Source of the DNA: Trifolium pratense
Lineage: Eukaryota; Streptophyta; Magnoliopsida; Fabales; Fabaceae
NCBI RefSeq assembly: GCF_020283565.1
Contig: NC_060065.1
Coordinates: 38,180,409-38,244,408, forward strand
DNA: 64,000 nt
Reading direction: 5' to 3'
The notes below the pieces were generated by a model. It was given only the letters and a program-made list of their open reading frames with translations. It was not told the DNA's origin and did not search any database. A program made the position numbers and the translations under genes. Below are positions 21,246 through 32,720 of this stretch, piece by piece (the first letter of the stretch is position 1; every line of letters starts with the position of its first letter).

Positions 21246-21967
21246 CCTACTCTCGAACTCGTTATGCATCAACAAGAAGCATCATGAGTTTGTCAAACAA
21301 AATACAAAAAACTTATTTGATCAAAACATTAAGGCTTAACTGAATATTTAAAGTATATCATTAAAGTAACTGCATATTTGATCATTCTAATGTCTGGTCC
21401 ATCGTTTTTATCAAATAAGTATAAGCCTTAATGTCAAATTACTATTGGTTAATACATTTTAATCTATCAGTACATCATAATCTTAATTAGCTATAAAAAT
21501 GAGGAGGATAGTTTCTATTTTCAAAGAACATCAACAATCATCATCGTTAGAGTTTTGAAAAATCTTCTGTTACCAATTAGCATATCATTGTATTACCTCT
21601 CTTGGTGTCATGGACCTAATTAAGGACTTGGATTGGCATAAGTTAATATATTTTTATATAATATGTAGGCTTCCTTCATTTTAAGTCGTGAGGCTAATAG
21701 AATGAATAATAAGGTGCATATGTTTTTTCAACCCATAGACATATGCTCATGCTCTAATTAATAATAGTAACCCTAACAATAGTAACCCTAATTAACTTGT
21801 CTCAATAAAAATTTCACAATATTTCTTAGATACTATTTGACCTAACTTTTACTTTTAATATAACAATATTTTACTTCTAATATTATTTAACACGAAAGAA
21901 GAACAAAAGCCATCATTTTGCAAACATTTTAGCAGTCGTCCAATTGTGTACGTACTTAAGGGCATAA
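21246..21967. other. Spacer of the inverted repeat, no gene seen
   Basis: AT-rich sequence. Repeated words aaggcttaa and aagccttaa around 21330-21435 form a weak inverted repeat of about 60 bases per arm (tttgatcaaaacattaag versus its complement). No coding sequence is recognised. Confidence 0.4.
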
Positions 21968-22342
21968 GTTATGGTGCATAAGCCTTGCTTATGCACACCA
22001 TGCATAAACACCCCAGATTGCTTAGCGCGCCCCCAGTTTGTTTAATGCGCCTCCCATATTGCTTAGGGTGCCCCCTAGATTGCTTATCGCCCCCCAGTTT
22101 ACTTAACGCGCCCCCCAAATTGCTAAGCACGCCCCCCACCCCCAACATAAATAACACAAAACCATTCCACAAGTACATCTAATGTGAAACCATTCCACAA
22201 CAAAAATGGTTTTGGGGGGTGCGCGAGAAAATTTGGGGGTGCGCTAAGTATATGGGGGGGCACTAAGCAATTTGGGGGGGGGTGTTAAGCAATTTTCATT
22301 ATTTATGCATGGTGCATAAGGAAAAAGCTTATGCACCATAAC
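21968..22342. mobile_element. TIR element packed with C/G-rich 25-bp repeats
   Basis: A 16-base perfect terminal inverted repeat GTTATGGTGCATAAGC occurs at 21968-21983 and 22327-22342. The left half holds about six units of the type ttgcttagcgcgccccccag. The right half holds the complementary type, with G runs of 5-9. Open frames on both strands simply read these repeats. No adjacent target duplication was found, so the superfamily is unassigned. Confidence 0.7.
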
Positions 22343-23352
22343 CACTCCCGTATGTTTCAATTAACCAGTTGTAAACATAACATTTTTTTCTTTTCTTGTT
22401 CTCATCACTTATGTGTGGGACTTTTTATTTTTTATTTTGTTTCATTTTAATCCTTAAGTTATTTGAATATTGGACAAATTAATCTTTTATATATGTTATA
22501 AATTTAGACAATTTAATTCTCTTATTAGCAATCAAAATATCTTATTATTTATAATTTAAGAGACTAAAGTATTCAAAATTTATAACTTATGAGACCAAAA
22601 TAAAACAAAAAAAAAAAGGTTATATAATAATGTCGCACACCTTTTATTTATTAAATTAAACATCAGTACACACATGGCGCGCTCCTAACCCACGAACTCC
22701 GCTCCTAACTCACGACCTCCGATGACCACGAGAATTTACTAATAAAAATGGTAAACAACAAATATTAGAACATATACATTTAAATAACAAAGCAAAAATT
22801 TTAACTTTAAAAACACTTACCACTTTTTGGATGGAGATATGAAAATGACATTACTTTTTTAAAAATACACAAACTGTTAAAATTTTTCTTTATTAAAAAT
22901 AATTTTTTAAATTTTTCTTTTTTAAAAATAAGAATATAAATATACTGTTTTTTTGAAAAAAAAATACTTATTTTAAAAAAAATATTACTGTTTTCGAAAT
23001 AAACAAAATTAAATATATATTTTTAATTTTTTTTTACAAAAACAATAATTTTTATACTTAGTGATAAGAAAATATTAGTAACAAATTACAAAGTATTAAT
23101 TAATAACTATTACTAAGTATACGGTAAAAAAAAAACTATCACTAAGTATTATAAATTAAAATTACGGAGGGTGTATTGGATTGAGATTTTATGAGACAAT
23201 TTTGGCAAAAAAAGTCTTGATGATTTTATGAGATTTTGTTGGACTATATTGATTTTGTGAGATTTTAAAGACTTTTTTACAAAGACTTTTTTACAATCAA
23301 GATTTTTAACACATGATTTGAATGGATTTTGAGAGATTTTTTCAAAAGACTT
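22343..23352. other. Spacer of the inverted repeat with MITE debris
   Basis: Bases ~22411-22641 form a weak foldback (gtgtgggac..ttttattttgtttcatttt versus its complement). Bases 23164-23352 begin gggtgtattggattgagatt and carry repeated gattttatgaga/aagacttttttac words. This looks like the left end of a known-type plant MITE whose right half is missing where the right inverted-repeat arm begins. No gene is visible. Confidence 0.45.
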
Positions 23353-24463
23353 GGGTTTGATTAGAATGTTTTAAAAAAAAGTTGCGTTTTATAATAAATT
23401 GTATTGAAAATGATAATTTTTTTAGATGTGTTGAATTATTCTTCGATTATAAAAGTGACTTTTAAAATATTTTTAATTTTTTTTCTCCATTCAAGTGAAT
23501 CTATAATATAGATAGATAGATAGATAGATAGGTAGATAAAAATTGTTTTAAACAAAGACAATGTGTCATTCAGGTGTATATAGAAATTAATAGAAGTGCA
23601 TTCGATTAGTGTATTATATTAAAAATTTGTTTTATTAATCTTATTTTTTTTGGGTTTGATTTATATATCTTCAAATTAGTGTAATTTTTATTTTAATGTA
23701 TTTTTTGTTTTTATGAAAATATAGTGGATCATTTTAATACATTCTCTATATCTATCATTCTTTGTATCTCTCTATCTTTATCTTAATTATACTTCAATCT
23801 CATTATTATTTTATATGAAAAAATGGTTGATACTTGTCTTAACCTTTAATTTATAAGAATAAGATGACATGTTAATTAATCGTAAATTATTTTGAAGTAT
23901 TAATTTTTTTATACTTTAAAGAGACTTTTTATATTAGACTAAATATTCAAAGAACTTTCGAAACAACTTTGCATGCATGTGTAGTGTAAATAGTATTTTA
24001 TAGGGTTATTAAATATATTTTGAATCCTCTAAATATATTTCAAATTAAAGTCAAAACACTATTAAAATGAAAGATGTAATCTTCATATCAAAGTCGCAAT
24101 ATTACCAAAACATTTCATTGTCATTCTGCTTGAATAAATTTGTCATATCGCTGATCAAACAAAACGATGAGATTATGAGTTTGCTAAGCATGCGAAAAGA
24201 TACTGCACTAAAAATGAATATCTTATTCATTTTAATTTTGATCGGTTTGATATTATTTTGGTAGCTTACGGTTCACATCATGAATTCACATCGACTTATC
24301 ATAAAGAAAAAAACTTTGTCATAAAGACATACTATAGTATAGTCTACTAATATATTTTTAAGGATCGACATTGACTTATATCCACTATCCTCTCTATGTT
24401 TCTCGCATTTTCTCTCTCAATTCTCTTTAACTTTATCTTAATTATATTTCAATCTCTTTATTA

Positions 24464-24504
<41 letters not shown>

Positions 24505-25583
24505 ATAAAAAATATAGACACTTGTCTTTGACCTTTATAAACTCAATTAGTATTTTTAGGTAAATATATAGTGTTTTTATTTGACAATACAAAAAATAGA
24601 CATTTAAAGAGCTTTGAAATCAACTTTGTCAAATTTTATATTTGAGCTAGACTTCAAAAGAACATTTTTAATAAAAGAATATATTTTTTAAAAGAGAAAA
24701 TAAATCATATTTGTTCTAATATTCTTCAGATAAATAAGGGATTTTATCTTAAACCTCTAGCATTTATAATCCTCAATTCATAATATCTTTTTCTTTTTTC
24801 CTTATGAATTTGATAAAATAAAAATAAAAAAATAAAAAAATAAAAAATGAATAAATATGGCTAATGATGTCAACTTAATATAAAGAATATGTAAGGACAG
24901 AGTTATCCTTTCAATTATACTAATAAGTAATCACCACTAACTCTTCTTTTCCCTCAATTAATTGGTAACAATCATTTGTTATTCTTAAACATTGTCTCTT
25001 TCATTTCTATTTCATTTTTTCCTATCATTATATTATAATAGATTTCGTTTACCGAAATGAAAATTCTCTTTCTACAATTGCATTAGCATGTCCGTAAAGG
25101 TTAGCTATTATATAAAAATGTAGTTGTATTTACATTAAAAATTAAAATTTTATTTTATAATTTGCCCAATTTTTATATAATAGAGTAACTTTAATTAGTT
25201 CCTACCATGCCATAATAACCAATGAAGAGCCAAGACATAAGACAGACATGAAAGAGAGGGAAAAACTACAACACATAATTGAAAATGCATCACCGAAGAG
25301 TTGTTTAGAGAAAATGATAAAGACCCAAAATCCAAAATTTGTACCACAAACATGTAGTAGCCTTGTATGAAATCATATAGTTATATACACGACAATTAAG
25401 GATAGAAAAAAAGTACTTCAAAGGTTGTTATAATAAAGTTATTTTTAAATTTAATAGGAAAATTAATTAAAATTGTAACTGTCCAACTATTGTAAATTAA
25501 AAGTTTACATGAATACAATGAGTGAGTAAATAACCATAATTAAGAAATAAGAGTTAAGGAATCTAGAAAAAATAGTATTGCAA
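23353..25583 (-). repeat. Right arm (2231 bp) of the giant inverted repeat
   Basis: Reverse complement of 18170-20400 with the same length and only isolated substitutions. It starts at gggtttgattagaatg, that is, inside the left stem of the Helitron terminal hairpin. The hairpin and CTAG end are therefore missing here. It stops at gtattgcaa. Flanks on both sides differ from those of the left arm. Confidence 0.95.
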
Positions 25584-27005
25584 AGGTTGGTGTGAGAAAG
25601 TTATTTTTTAAAAATCCATCTCTACATAAGGCAAAATATTTTTAAGATAGATTTCAACCTCATTAGTTAGACAAAAAGTGGCTTCTCTGCCACGGATTAG
25701 TTTGACAAAAAGTATGTTAGTACCACATATACTAAAGCTCTCAATGACAATATTTATTGTTGACATAGACGTTTGGTCTATACCATCAAAAACAATAGAA
25801 TGAGATCTTGTCATAACCGTATAAACTTCACATCATATTTAACATGAATTTCTCAAAAAGCATCTGTTAAAAAATCAGTACCACAAATATACTTTATAAA
25901 AATTGATTTTAAATTCGGTACCACACTTACTAAAGCTCCCAATGGCTATATTTCATGTTAACAATAGATATATAGTTTATACCTTCGTAAGAAACAATAG
26001 AATAAGATCATTACAAATGTATAAAAATATTATGTTACAAATTAAAATTCTAAGTAAATTATATCTCTTCAACATCTCAAGAACTAAAAACATAAATTAC
26101 AAAAAGGAAAAAGAGAAATAGTATATTATCTCTTCTGTCACCTTTCAAAGATGTTCACTAACGAAAAAATGAGATACAGAGGCGCAATCTGGTGATCTGC
26201 AAACACAAAAAAAAGAGTCAAATCATTTTATTTTAAAATGTTATGCATCAAAACTAAAAGCAAAATTGCAAAAATAAAAAGAAATGGGTTTCAATGGAAG
26301 ACATGAAGGTGTTCTCTAATTATATGATCTTTCAAACCTTATCAGTTACATATATGAGGCAATTAGAGGAGCTAAACAATTACATAACTTTGACTCTAAA
26401 ATGTATGTATATATCTTTAAATGTTTTGCGTGACATATTTGATTGGCAACCTTGTTTCGTCCTACAGCTCATCAGCTTATGGCAACCTTGTTTCATCCTA
26501 CTTCTTCATTGATTAGATTTAGCACCACACATGAAGTGAAAATTTGTGAAAAATCATTTCGTTCAATGCAAAGAAGGAAAAAAGAGTATATACAATAACT
26601 TTAGTAGAAATGAAGAACAAAATAAATAACTTTAGAAATACCTTTTCATTGATTAACACCACAACTGAAGTAAAACATTATTTCTTTCACCCTGAAAATG
26701 AAAAGGAAAAAAAAAAGTGAGAGAGAAATCAATATACAACAATTTTAGTCCAAATGAACATAGTAGTTTCAATAGCACCATGGAAAGGTGGATGGTGGTG
26801 GCTATATATAGTGACAATGAATCTGAAAAATTGTGCATTAAATATTTTCATTTTGTAAGTTATATTTGGAGGAATGTTAAGAGATACATCTAATTAGTGT
26901 AATTAAAGAGTTGAAGAGTGTTTTAAGTTTTTAAGTTCTAACAATCTTTTATTTTTATTTTTATTTTTTTTAGAATTGAAGGAGTATTTTTTTTTTTTAC
27001 GGGAA
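25584..27005. other. Region with diverged internal duplications
   Basis: Two diverged direct copies share taccaca..tactaaagct, caatgacaatattt-like text and accatcaaaaacaatagaat-like text (about 25680-25830 and 25880-26030). Another pair shares ggcaaccttgtttc.tccta (26446 and 26480). On the minus strand tatatatagcc (~26800) precedes an ATG at 26778, but the frame has no recognised domain. No gene is called. Confidence 0.45.
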
Positions 27006-27438
27006 GGGATGCATAATAGACTAATGCATTAAAATATATTAGGATTGATTAGTGTAAGATAAAAATTCATTAAAATATTTAATTAGTGTAAAATTAATGC
27101 AATAAATTAAGAAAATGGGAAGAAGAATTTTAAAGGTCAAGAATGAAAAACGTGAAGAATTTTTCTATTTCAAAGAGTTATATAGTCTATATATTATTAT
27201 ATATTTAATGAATAATGAGAAAGTTAATTGAGGGTTACATTAGAAAGTACATATAAGCATGCAATGTAATGATATATGACACATAAGCATCAACTATTGC
27301 TTAGAAAAAAGAAAAAAATGAGAAGCTTTGTAGTGACGACACATCAGCAAAAAAAAGTTTGCTTTACAATTATATAATATAATATATATATATATAGATA
27401 TAGATAGATACTACTTCTAAATGGATAAAACTTCTAAA
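27006..27438 (+). repeat. Tandem duplication, copy 1 (433 bp)
   Basis: Starts gggatgcataatagactaat and ends before the second gggatgcataatag at 27439. The two copies look identical over most of about 390 bases and diverge in the (TA)n/(TAGA)n tail. Confidence 0.93.
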
Positions 27439-27830
27439 GGGATGCATAATAGACTAATGCATTAAAATATATTAGGATTGATTAGTGTAAGATAAAAATT
27501 CATTAAAATATTTAATTAGTGTAAAATTAATGCAATAAATTAAGAAAATGGGAAGAAGAATTTTAAAGGTCAAGAATGAAAAACGTGAAGAATTTTTCTA
27601 TTTCAAAGAGTTATATAGTCTATATATTATTATATATTTAATGAATAATGAGAAAGTTAATTGAGGGTTACATTAGAAAGTACATATAAGCATGCAATGT
27701 AATGATATATGACACATAAGCATCAACTATTGCTTAGAAAAAAGAAAAAAATGAGAAGCTTTGTAGTGACGACACATCAGCAAAAAAAAGTTTGCTTTAC
27801 AATTATATATATAGATAGATAGATATAGAT
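27439..27830 (+). repeat. Tandem duplication, copy 2
   Basis: A near-exact repeat of 27006 onward, ending in an atatagatagatag microsatellite. Such high identity implies a recent event, or an assembly duplication. No coding sequence is contained. Confidence 0.93.
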
Positions 27831-28034
27831 AGATAAGTTAAAATTCCTTCCAAAGAGATAACATACTACAACTTGATGACGTTATATCATCCATGAAACA
27901 CTCACAATTAAAACAAAGGTTCAAAATAACATAAGTTCAAATAACAAAAATAAAAATAAAACTTCAATGACTAAGAACTATATTAAAAGAAGTCGTGGAT
28001 GTGAAGGTTGAAGAGGAAACTTGCTACTTAGTTT

Positions 28035-28268
28035 CTAGCCCTTAACTGGCGGTTGTTGTTGTTGTGGTGCTGGTGCATGGAAGGCCCCGAAGTGACGACT
28101 TAGATGTAAACTCCTAGGTAGGTTAGAGTGCGGCACGGGTCCGGGGACAACGCCGACTGGGTAATTCGGAATATCTGGCCTATAATCATCCAAGTTAGGC
28201 TCTTGATCTTGAGCAAATATTGTTAAGGAGCACACCAAAAATAGGATTAATACTAGGGCTTTTGCCAT
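28035..28268 (-). CDS. Small secreted proline-rich peptide precursor, function unknown
   Basis: A 77-residue frame begins MAKALVLILFLVCSLTIFAQ, a classical secretion signal with likely cleavage after residue 19. The mature part of about 58 residues is acidic then proline-rich (DDYRPDIPNYPVGVVPGPVP), contains a His/Arg stretch (LHLSRHFGAFH) and ends in a glutamine run and PPVKG. There are no cysteines after the signal, so it is not a nodule cysteine-rich or defensin-type peptide. A TATA box lies about 50 bases upstream of the ATG and base composition is clearly higher in GC than its surroundings. This supports a real gene, possibly encoding an apoplastic signalling peptide or a small wall protein. 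I do not recognise the family. Confidence 0.7.
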   Translation of the reverse strand: MAKALVLILFLVCSLTIFAQDQEPNLDDYRPDIPNYPVGVVPGPVPHSNLPRSLHLSRHFGAFHAPAPQQQQPPVKG

Positions 28269-28314
28269 TGTTGAATAGAGAGACTTGATGATTTCACAAG
28301 GGTGGAAGGGTTAG

Positions 28315-28325
28315 GTTATTTATAG
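28315..28325 (-). promoter_or_regulatory. TATA box of the secreted-peptide gene
   Basis: On the minus strand ctataaataacc lies 47-57 bases upstream of the start codon at 28268. This allows a 5' leader of about 20-25 bases. Confidence 0.6.
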
Positions 28326-28628
28326 TAGAAAAGGTGAGACATTAATTTAATTTGAAGATCTGACGAAGTATATTCTCATCAAATTTACACTTTAAAATTT
28401 CAAATTTCTATTTTTAGAAATTATTTGACATTAATTTTATAAAAAAATATATAATATTTGATATGATATGACATTAATTTTTTTCTTTTTTTACTCAGGC
28501 TAATAGATATGACTTTGATGATATGATTTATTTATTTATTTTTTGTGAAATTTGGTGTAATATATTTTTATATAGATAATTCTCTCATATTTTTTCTCAT
28601 ATATTATTCATAAATACTAGTATAACTT

Positions 28629-28658
28629 ACCCGTGCATTGCACGGGTTAATATTCAAG
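28629..28658 (+). mobile_element. Helitron-like 3' hairpin
   Basis: The hairpin acccgtgcattgcacgggt (28629-28647) is followed by taatattcaag and T. It matches the hairpins at 17103, 20397 and 63019, but the terminal CTRR is degraded here. The extent of the element on its left is unknown. Confidence 0.5.
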
Positions 28659-28719
28659 TAAAAATATAAATTATTAAAAATTTATTATTCTGGTACCAAA
28701 AAAATAAATTATTATTAGT

Positions 28720-28925
28720 GTGCAAAATTATATTAGCATGAAATTGAACAGGGAGGAGAAGTGTCTCCCGCTTCCCGTGTTTTCTCTTTCATTCCCGTAT
28801 AAATTTTGAAAATTATTATTTTATTGTATAAAATTATATTACTATGGAATTGAACATGGTGGAGAGTGAAGTCTCGCTTCCCGTATTTTCTCTCTCATCC
28901 CCGTATAAATTACGGAAAAAATTAT
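28720..28925 (+). repeat. Two diverged ~105-bp tandem units
   Basis: Each unit carries gaattgaaca.gg.ggag, gtctc.cgcttcccgt, ttttctct and cccgtataaatt. Copy one is at about 28735-28815 and copy two at about 28845-28920. Non-coding. Confidence 0.65.
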
Positions 28926-30095
28926 GGTAATGTATTAATATATAAATATATGTCTCATGTAAATTACCAAAAGGTTATGCATGTGTATTAATATATGAGT
29001 ATAAAATTTTAGCCACATAGGAATTGAAAAAATAATATGATACCATATAAGACTTGGATCATTGAGAGGTTGCCACTTATGAGTTGGACTATGAGAGAGA
29101 AACTCTCAAAAATAGAATTTATGAATTTAAAAAACATGACTAAAAAGGAAATTTTGAAATGTCGAATAATTAATTATTTTTCTTACAGTACGGACTAAAT
29201 AGTTACATACATATTTTTTTTTTGGATTGCAAAAGGGGCTAGCGCCCAATACATACAAATTATTATTGGGTCTAATTTTAGTACAAATTTAATGCATTTT
29301 GAATAAATATAGAATGCTTTTAAAGTCACATACATTATCTCTTTGTTTAGTTAGATCTTGTGTGTGATTTATTTCATAATAATATGCACTGAATATGGTT
29401 TATATTTCTTCGGATCGTTCTAACATTGAGCCATTCTTTACAATTAAAAGGATAATAAATTTTCATAATATTGATTAAAACAATATTACAATATATTGTA
29501 AAGACGTTACTTACTGAAAGAAATGTTTGAACATGCAAAATATTTCTCTAAAAATAAGCTACATACACATATGCCGGTTACAAAGTAATTGATATACATT
29601 AAAAATAATGAGTAAAAAATAGAGTACAATATTTATCAATAATAGTATAATTTTTTTTTTATAAATATGATTTAAACCAAAAATACATATATGAATAACA
29701 ATTTTTTTTTTAATAAGTAAACTTTATAATTGATAAACACCAGCAAAAAAAAAAGAATAACACTTGATTATTTATATTACAAAAATTAAAACAAACTAAT
29801 TATACGATCAACACATATTTCCTCATAACAAATAGAGTATACAAGATCAAATCGTAAATACATGTTACAAAGATAGATGAATGATATTTTGGCTTCTTTA
29901 AAAAAATAGTTTAAAAAGAAAGATGAATAATGTTTGACTTTAGAGAAAAAAATGATTTCTCTTTTTTATTTTGAATCCTCTTGTCGATAGTCTTGTCTCC
30001 CGTGTACGTCTTCTATTAGTTTTAGGAAATCAATGCACAATTAGTATGTCCTTCAAACCACCACCAAGTGTCTCATTGTCGCAAAAAAATACGGA
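28926..30095. other. AT-rich, no gene seen
   Basis: Low-GC DNA with homopolymer runs. No element ends or coding segments are recognised up to the CACTA left end at 30096. Confidence 0.4.
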
Positions 30096-30487
30096 CACTA
30101 CAACAAAACTGCTTTTTAGCGTCGGCCTAAATGAGATGCTAAATGGCCAGAAACGAACGCTACGTAGTTCTTAGCGTCTACTTAGCGTCTGTGTCGGGAT
30201 AGACACTTAAATGCCTGAAGCTAGACAGTTGCGTCCAGTAGACGCTATTTAGCATCTGTCACGTTAGACGCCAAGGGGACACTACTAACATGTACATAAG
30301 GCAGACGCTACTAGCATCAGCTTGTGATAGACGCTACAGATATATATTTGCATTATAAAACGTCACTGGTAGAGTCCACTTTGGCAGACTCTAAGTGTAG
30401 AGTTTGCCCTTGATGGATGCTATATATTAATTTTTGAATTACATAACGTCTGCTAAAAGGTGATTTTTTTTTTTTTTTAAATATATA

Positions 30488-30655
30488 TATTCATCAATTC
30501 TTAACATAAACATCTATTTCTCATATATATATATAGAATCTCAACAAAAAGGTCTACATCCATTTAAATTCATCAATTCTTAACATGACCATCTATTTCT
30601 CGTATATAACCATATATATAAAATGTCAACAAAAAGGTCTACATCCATCGAAATA
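30488..30655 (+). repeat. ~80-bp tandem duplication inside the CACTA element
   Basis: The phrase catcaattcttaacat.a.c, then atctatttctc.tatat, caacaaaaaggtctacatcc occurs twice in a row (about 30491-30563 and 30570-30650). Confidence 0.75.
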
Positions 30656-30759
30656 ACAACCCACAAAATATATGACCCACCAAAATATCCCACAAAATAT
30701 ATAACCTATCAAAATAGCTCTTAAACTTACTATCAAAATAACCCACAAAATCAAGCATC

Positions 30760-31260
30760 TTCCTCTTCATCAACCGATTGATCATCCAATTCATTATCAT
30801 AATGAGGATGAGAACTCTGACGAGAATGACCACTACAGGAGGCCGTCTCCAAAGCCATCATGCGACTTTGGAATTCTTTAAACTTTATTTCCAATGATCT
30901 GGTTCTCGCAGTTGACGCAGCAGCCTCGGCTCTAGCAGCATCAGCATCTGCACGTGCTGAGCAACCTCAGCTCTAGCAGCCTCAGCATCTGCACGTGCTG
31001 CAGCAGCCTCAGCTCTAGCAGCTTCAATGATCTGGTTCTCTGCCCTATTGTGAGGTGCCTCTGCCTCATAAATCAATTTTTTATACTTAAGGTTTTTAGC
31101 CAAGTGTCTAGTACCATAACATCTTCCCCCGAGACTTACCCTTGGAAACATCTTTCCATATTTGAATTCTTTGCGATCCATCAACCTCTTGAATGTCACG
31201 AGTAGCACCACCATCAGTTTGTGTCACTTTGGCCAAATTTTCATGATATTCAGCCTGTAA
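30760..31260 (-). pseudogene. Remnant of a plant En/Spm-type transposase gene
   Basis: The minus strand encodes QTDGGATRDIQEVDGSQR in one frame and GRCYGTRHLAKNLKYKKLIY followed by an Ala/Glu/Arg repeat (EAARAEAAAARADAEAARAE) in another. The frame change lies near 31130. Such short globular pieces followed by an alanine-rich coiled coil are typical of the C-terminal part of plant Ptta/En/Spm transposase-like proteins. The break, and the absence of the main body, make this a relic. Confidence 0.55.
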
Positions 31261-31576
31261 ATCAATATGAGACCAACATCAATAACAATATGATTTTGTT
31301 TTTCACTTATGTCAAAAAAATGTTACTAGACACAAGTCCAATAATTTTAACAGACAAAAGGAGTTGCAGTGCAATAAACTTTCAATGTGGATTCTTGTAA
31401 CCAGCACAAATATATAATAACAAACTAAACTTTCTTCACTAGGCAAAGTTGGCAACATGAACTACTCTATGTCATAATGTCCTTTATCATAATTAAATCA
31501 AAGTCTATTAAACATATGATGCAACAAGACAAGTGTAACCAGCACAGATACATAATTTCTACTGTCCAAACAAAGA

Positions 31577-32720
31577 CTAAGAACAAAATTGCAGCAGCTG
31601 TGCAAAATTCTGCCACATCCCAATAGCAGCAAGACTTTTCTTAAAATATATAGATAAATAGACTCCTCCAAACTTTAAAGATAATAAAGGTGGGAAAGTT
31701 TGTTCTATAACCTGCCTAATCGCTGCAGCAGCCACATCTGCCGGAGAAAAGTCTGGAAAAGTTTGTTCTATAACCAAGGCTCTTGTTTTATTTTCTTTTT
31801 AAAATACCATCCACGAAAGGCACATATATTGGTATAAAATATATCAAAAAATCATTATCTTTTACAGTAGCTACCATAATTTCTCATAACCATAATCTCT
31901 ACCAATATACTCATTAAAACCAAAGTCCAAAGAAAGTGAAGTGTCAACGGCATAAAATAATATACTCATTATAATCAAAGATAAAGTGAAGTGTCAAAGG
32001 CATATTGAGAATTTGTCACACTATTTAACTCAACTGAACTCTGCTTCTCAAAAGAGTAATGTCTTTTTTGTTTTACCAAAGACATTGTACCATATTTCAG
32101 CATGGTAAAAGAATAGAAGAAACATAACATTCTGAGTTTATATGAATGCCCTGCGAATACAAAATTATAAGATTAAACATTGAACATCATTATAATTGTT
32201 GCATCTCAAATCAATAATGTATAAAGATATACAAGAAGGAAATAAAGAAAAAAGGAAATGCCACAATCACATGGAAGCAAATATCATTTCAGATGCAACA
32301 GAAATACCTCTGTTACTTCCAATTGATGATAATGGAAAACAGAACACAAAGAAGCATTGAAGTAAGAAATCATGAGCATATAACCACCCACACTAAATCA
32401 TGAGAATTCAAACGTTTGCCGCATTTTTGATGAAATGTGGTTTTAATTTGTTGCGCGTGGTGGGATACCCATGAAGCTAACATCAGAAATAATAAAATAA
32501 TAATTTGTTACATAGGCTCAACAAAGTCATCAAATCACCACAAAATTATCAAATCACCACAAAATTAATTATGTCTTACTCCAAATCTTTCAAACCAAAT
32601 TGTTTTATCTTTTTCTAGGGTGATATCACTATAGCAAGTGATATTGTCTGAAAAAGTTGGTTCTATAACACGCCTAATCGCTGCAGCAGCCACATCGCTT
32701 GGAGTAAACCTAAGAACCCA
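31577..32720 (-). pseudogene. Duplicated exon-like segments in the CACTA element
   Basis: A segment translating on the minus strand as DVAAAAIRQVIEQTFP occurs at about 31690-31740, partly repeats at about 31740-31775 (VIEQTFPDFSP) and recurs at about 32650-32705. The nucleotide word cctaatcgctgcagcagcc is identical in the two main copies. These look like tandemly duplicated exons of the transposon's own or a captured gene. No complete product can be reconstructed. Confidence 0.4.

Noticed and set aside
21969..22182. Cys/Pro-rich frames on both strands
   Set aside because: They are translations of the 25-bp C-rich repeats in a TIR element, open in several frames because of the repeat structure.
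18170..25583. Giant inverted repeat as an organelle inverted repeat or a plasmid origin
   Set aside because: No plastid or mitochondrial genes are present, and the context is nuclear repeats and intron-containing genes.
25608..25814. Possible nodule cysteine-rich (NCR) peptide relic on the minus strand
   Set aside because: Only isolated cysteines; the required spacing and signal-peptide exon are absent.
26653..26838. Minus-strand small gene with a TATA-like tatatatagcc and a hydrophobic start
   Set aside because: Suggestive layout, but the frame ends quickly without a recognised mature peptide or a confirmed second exon.
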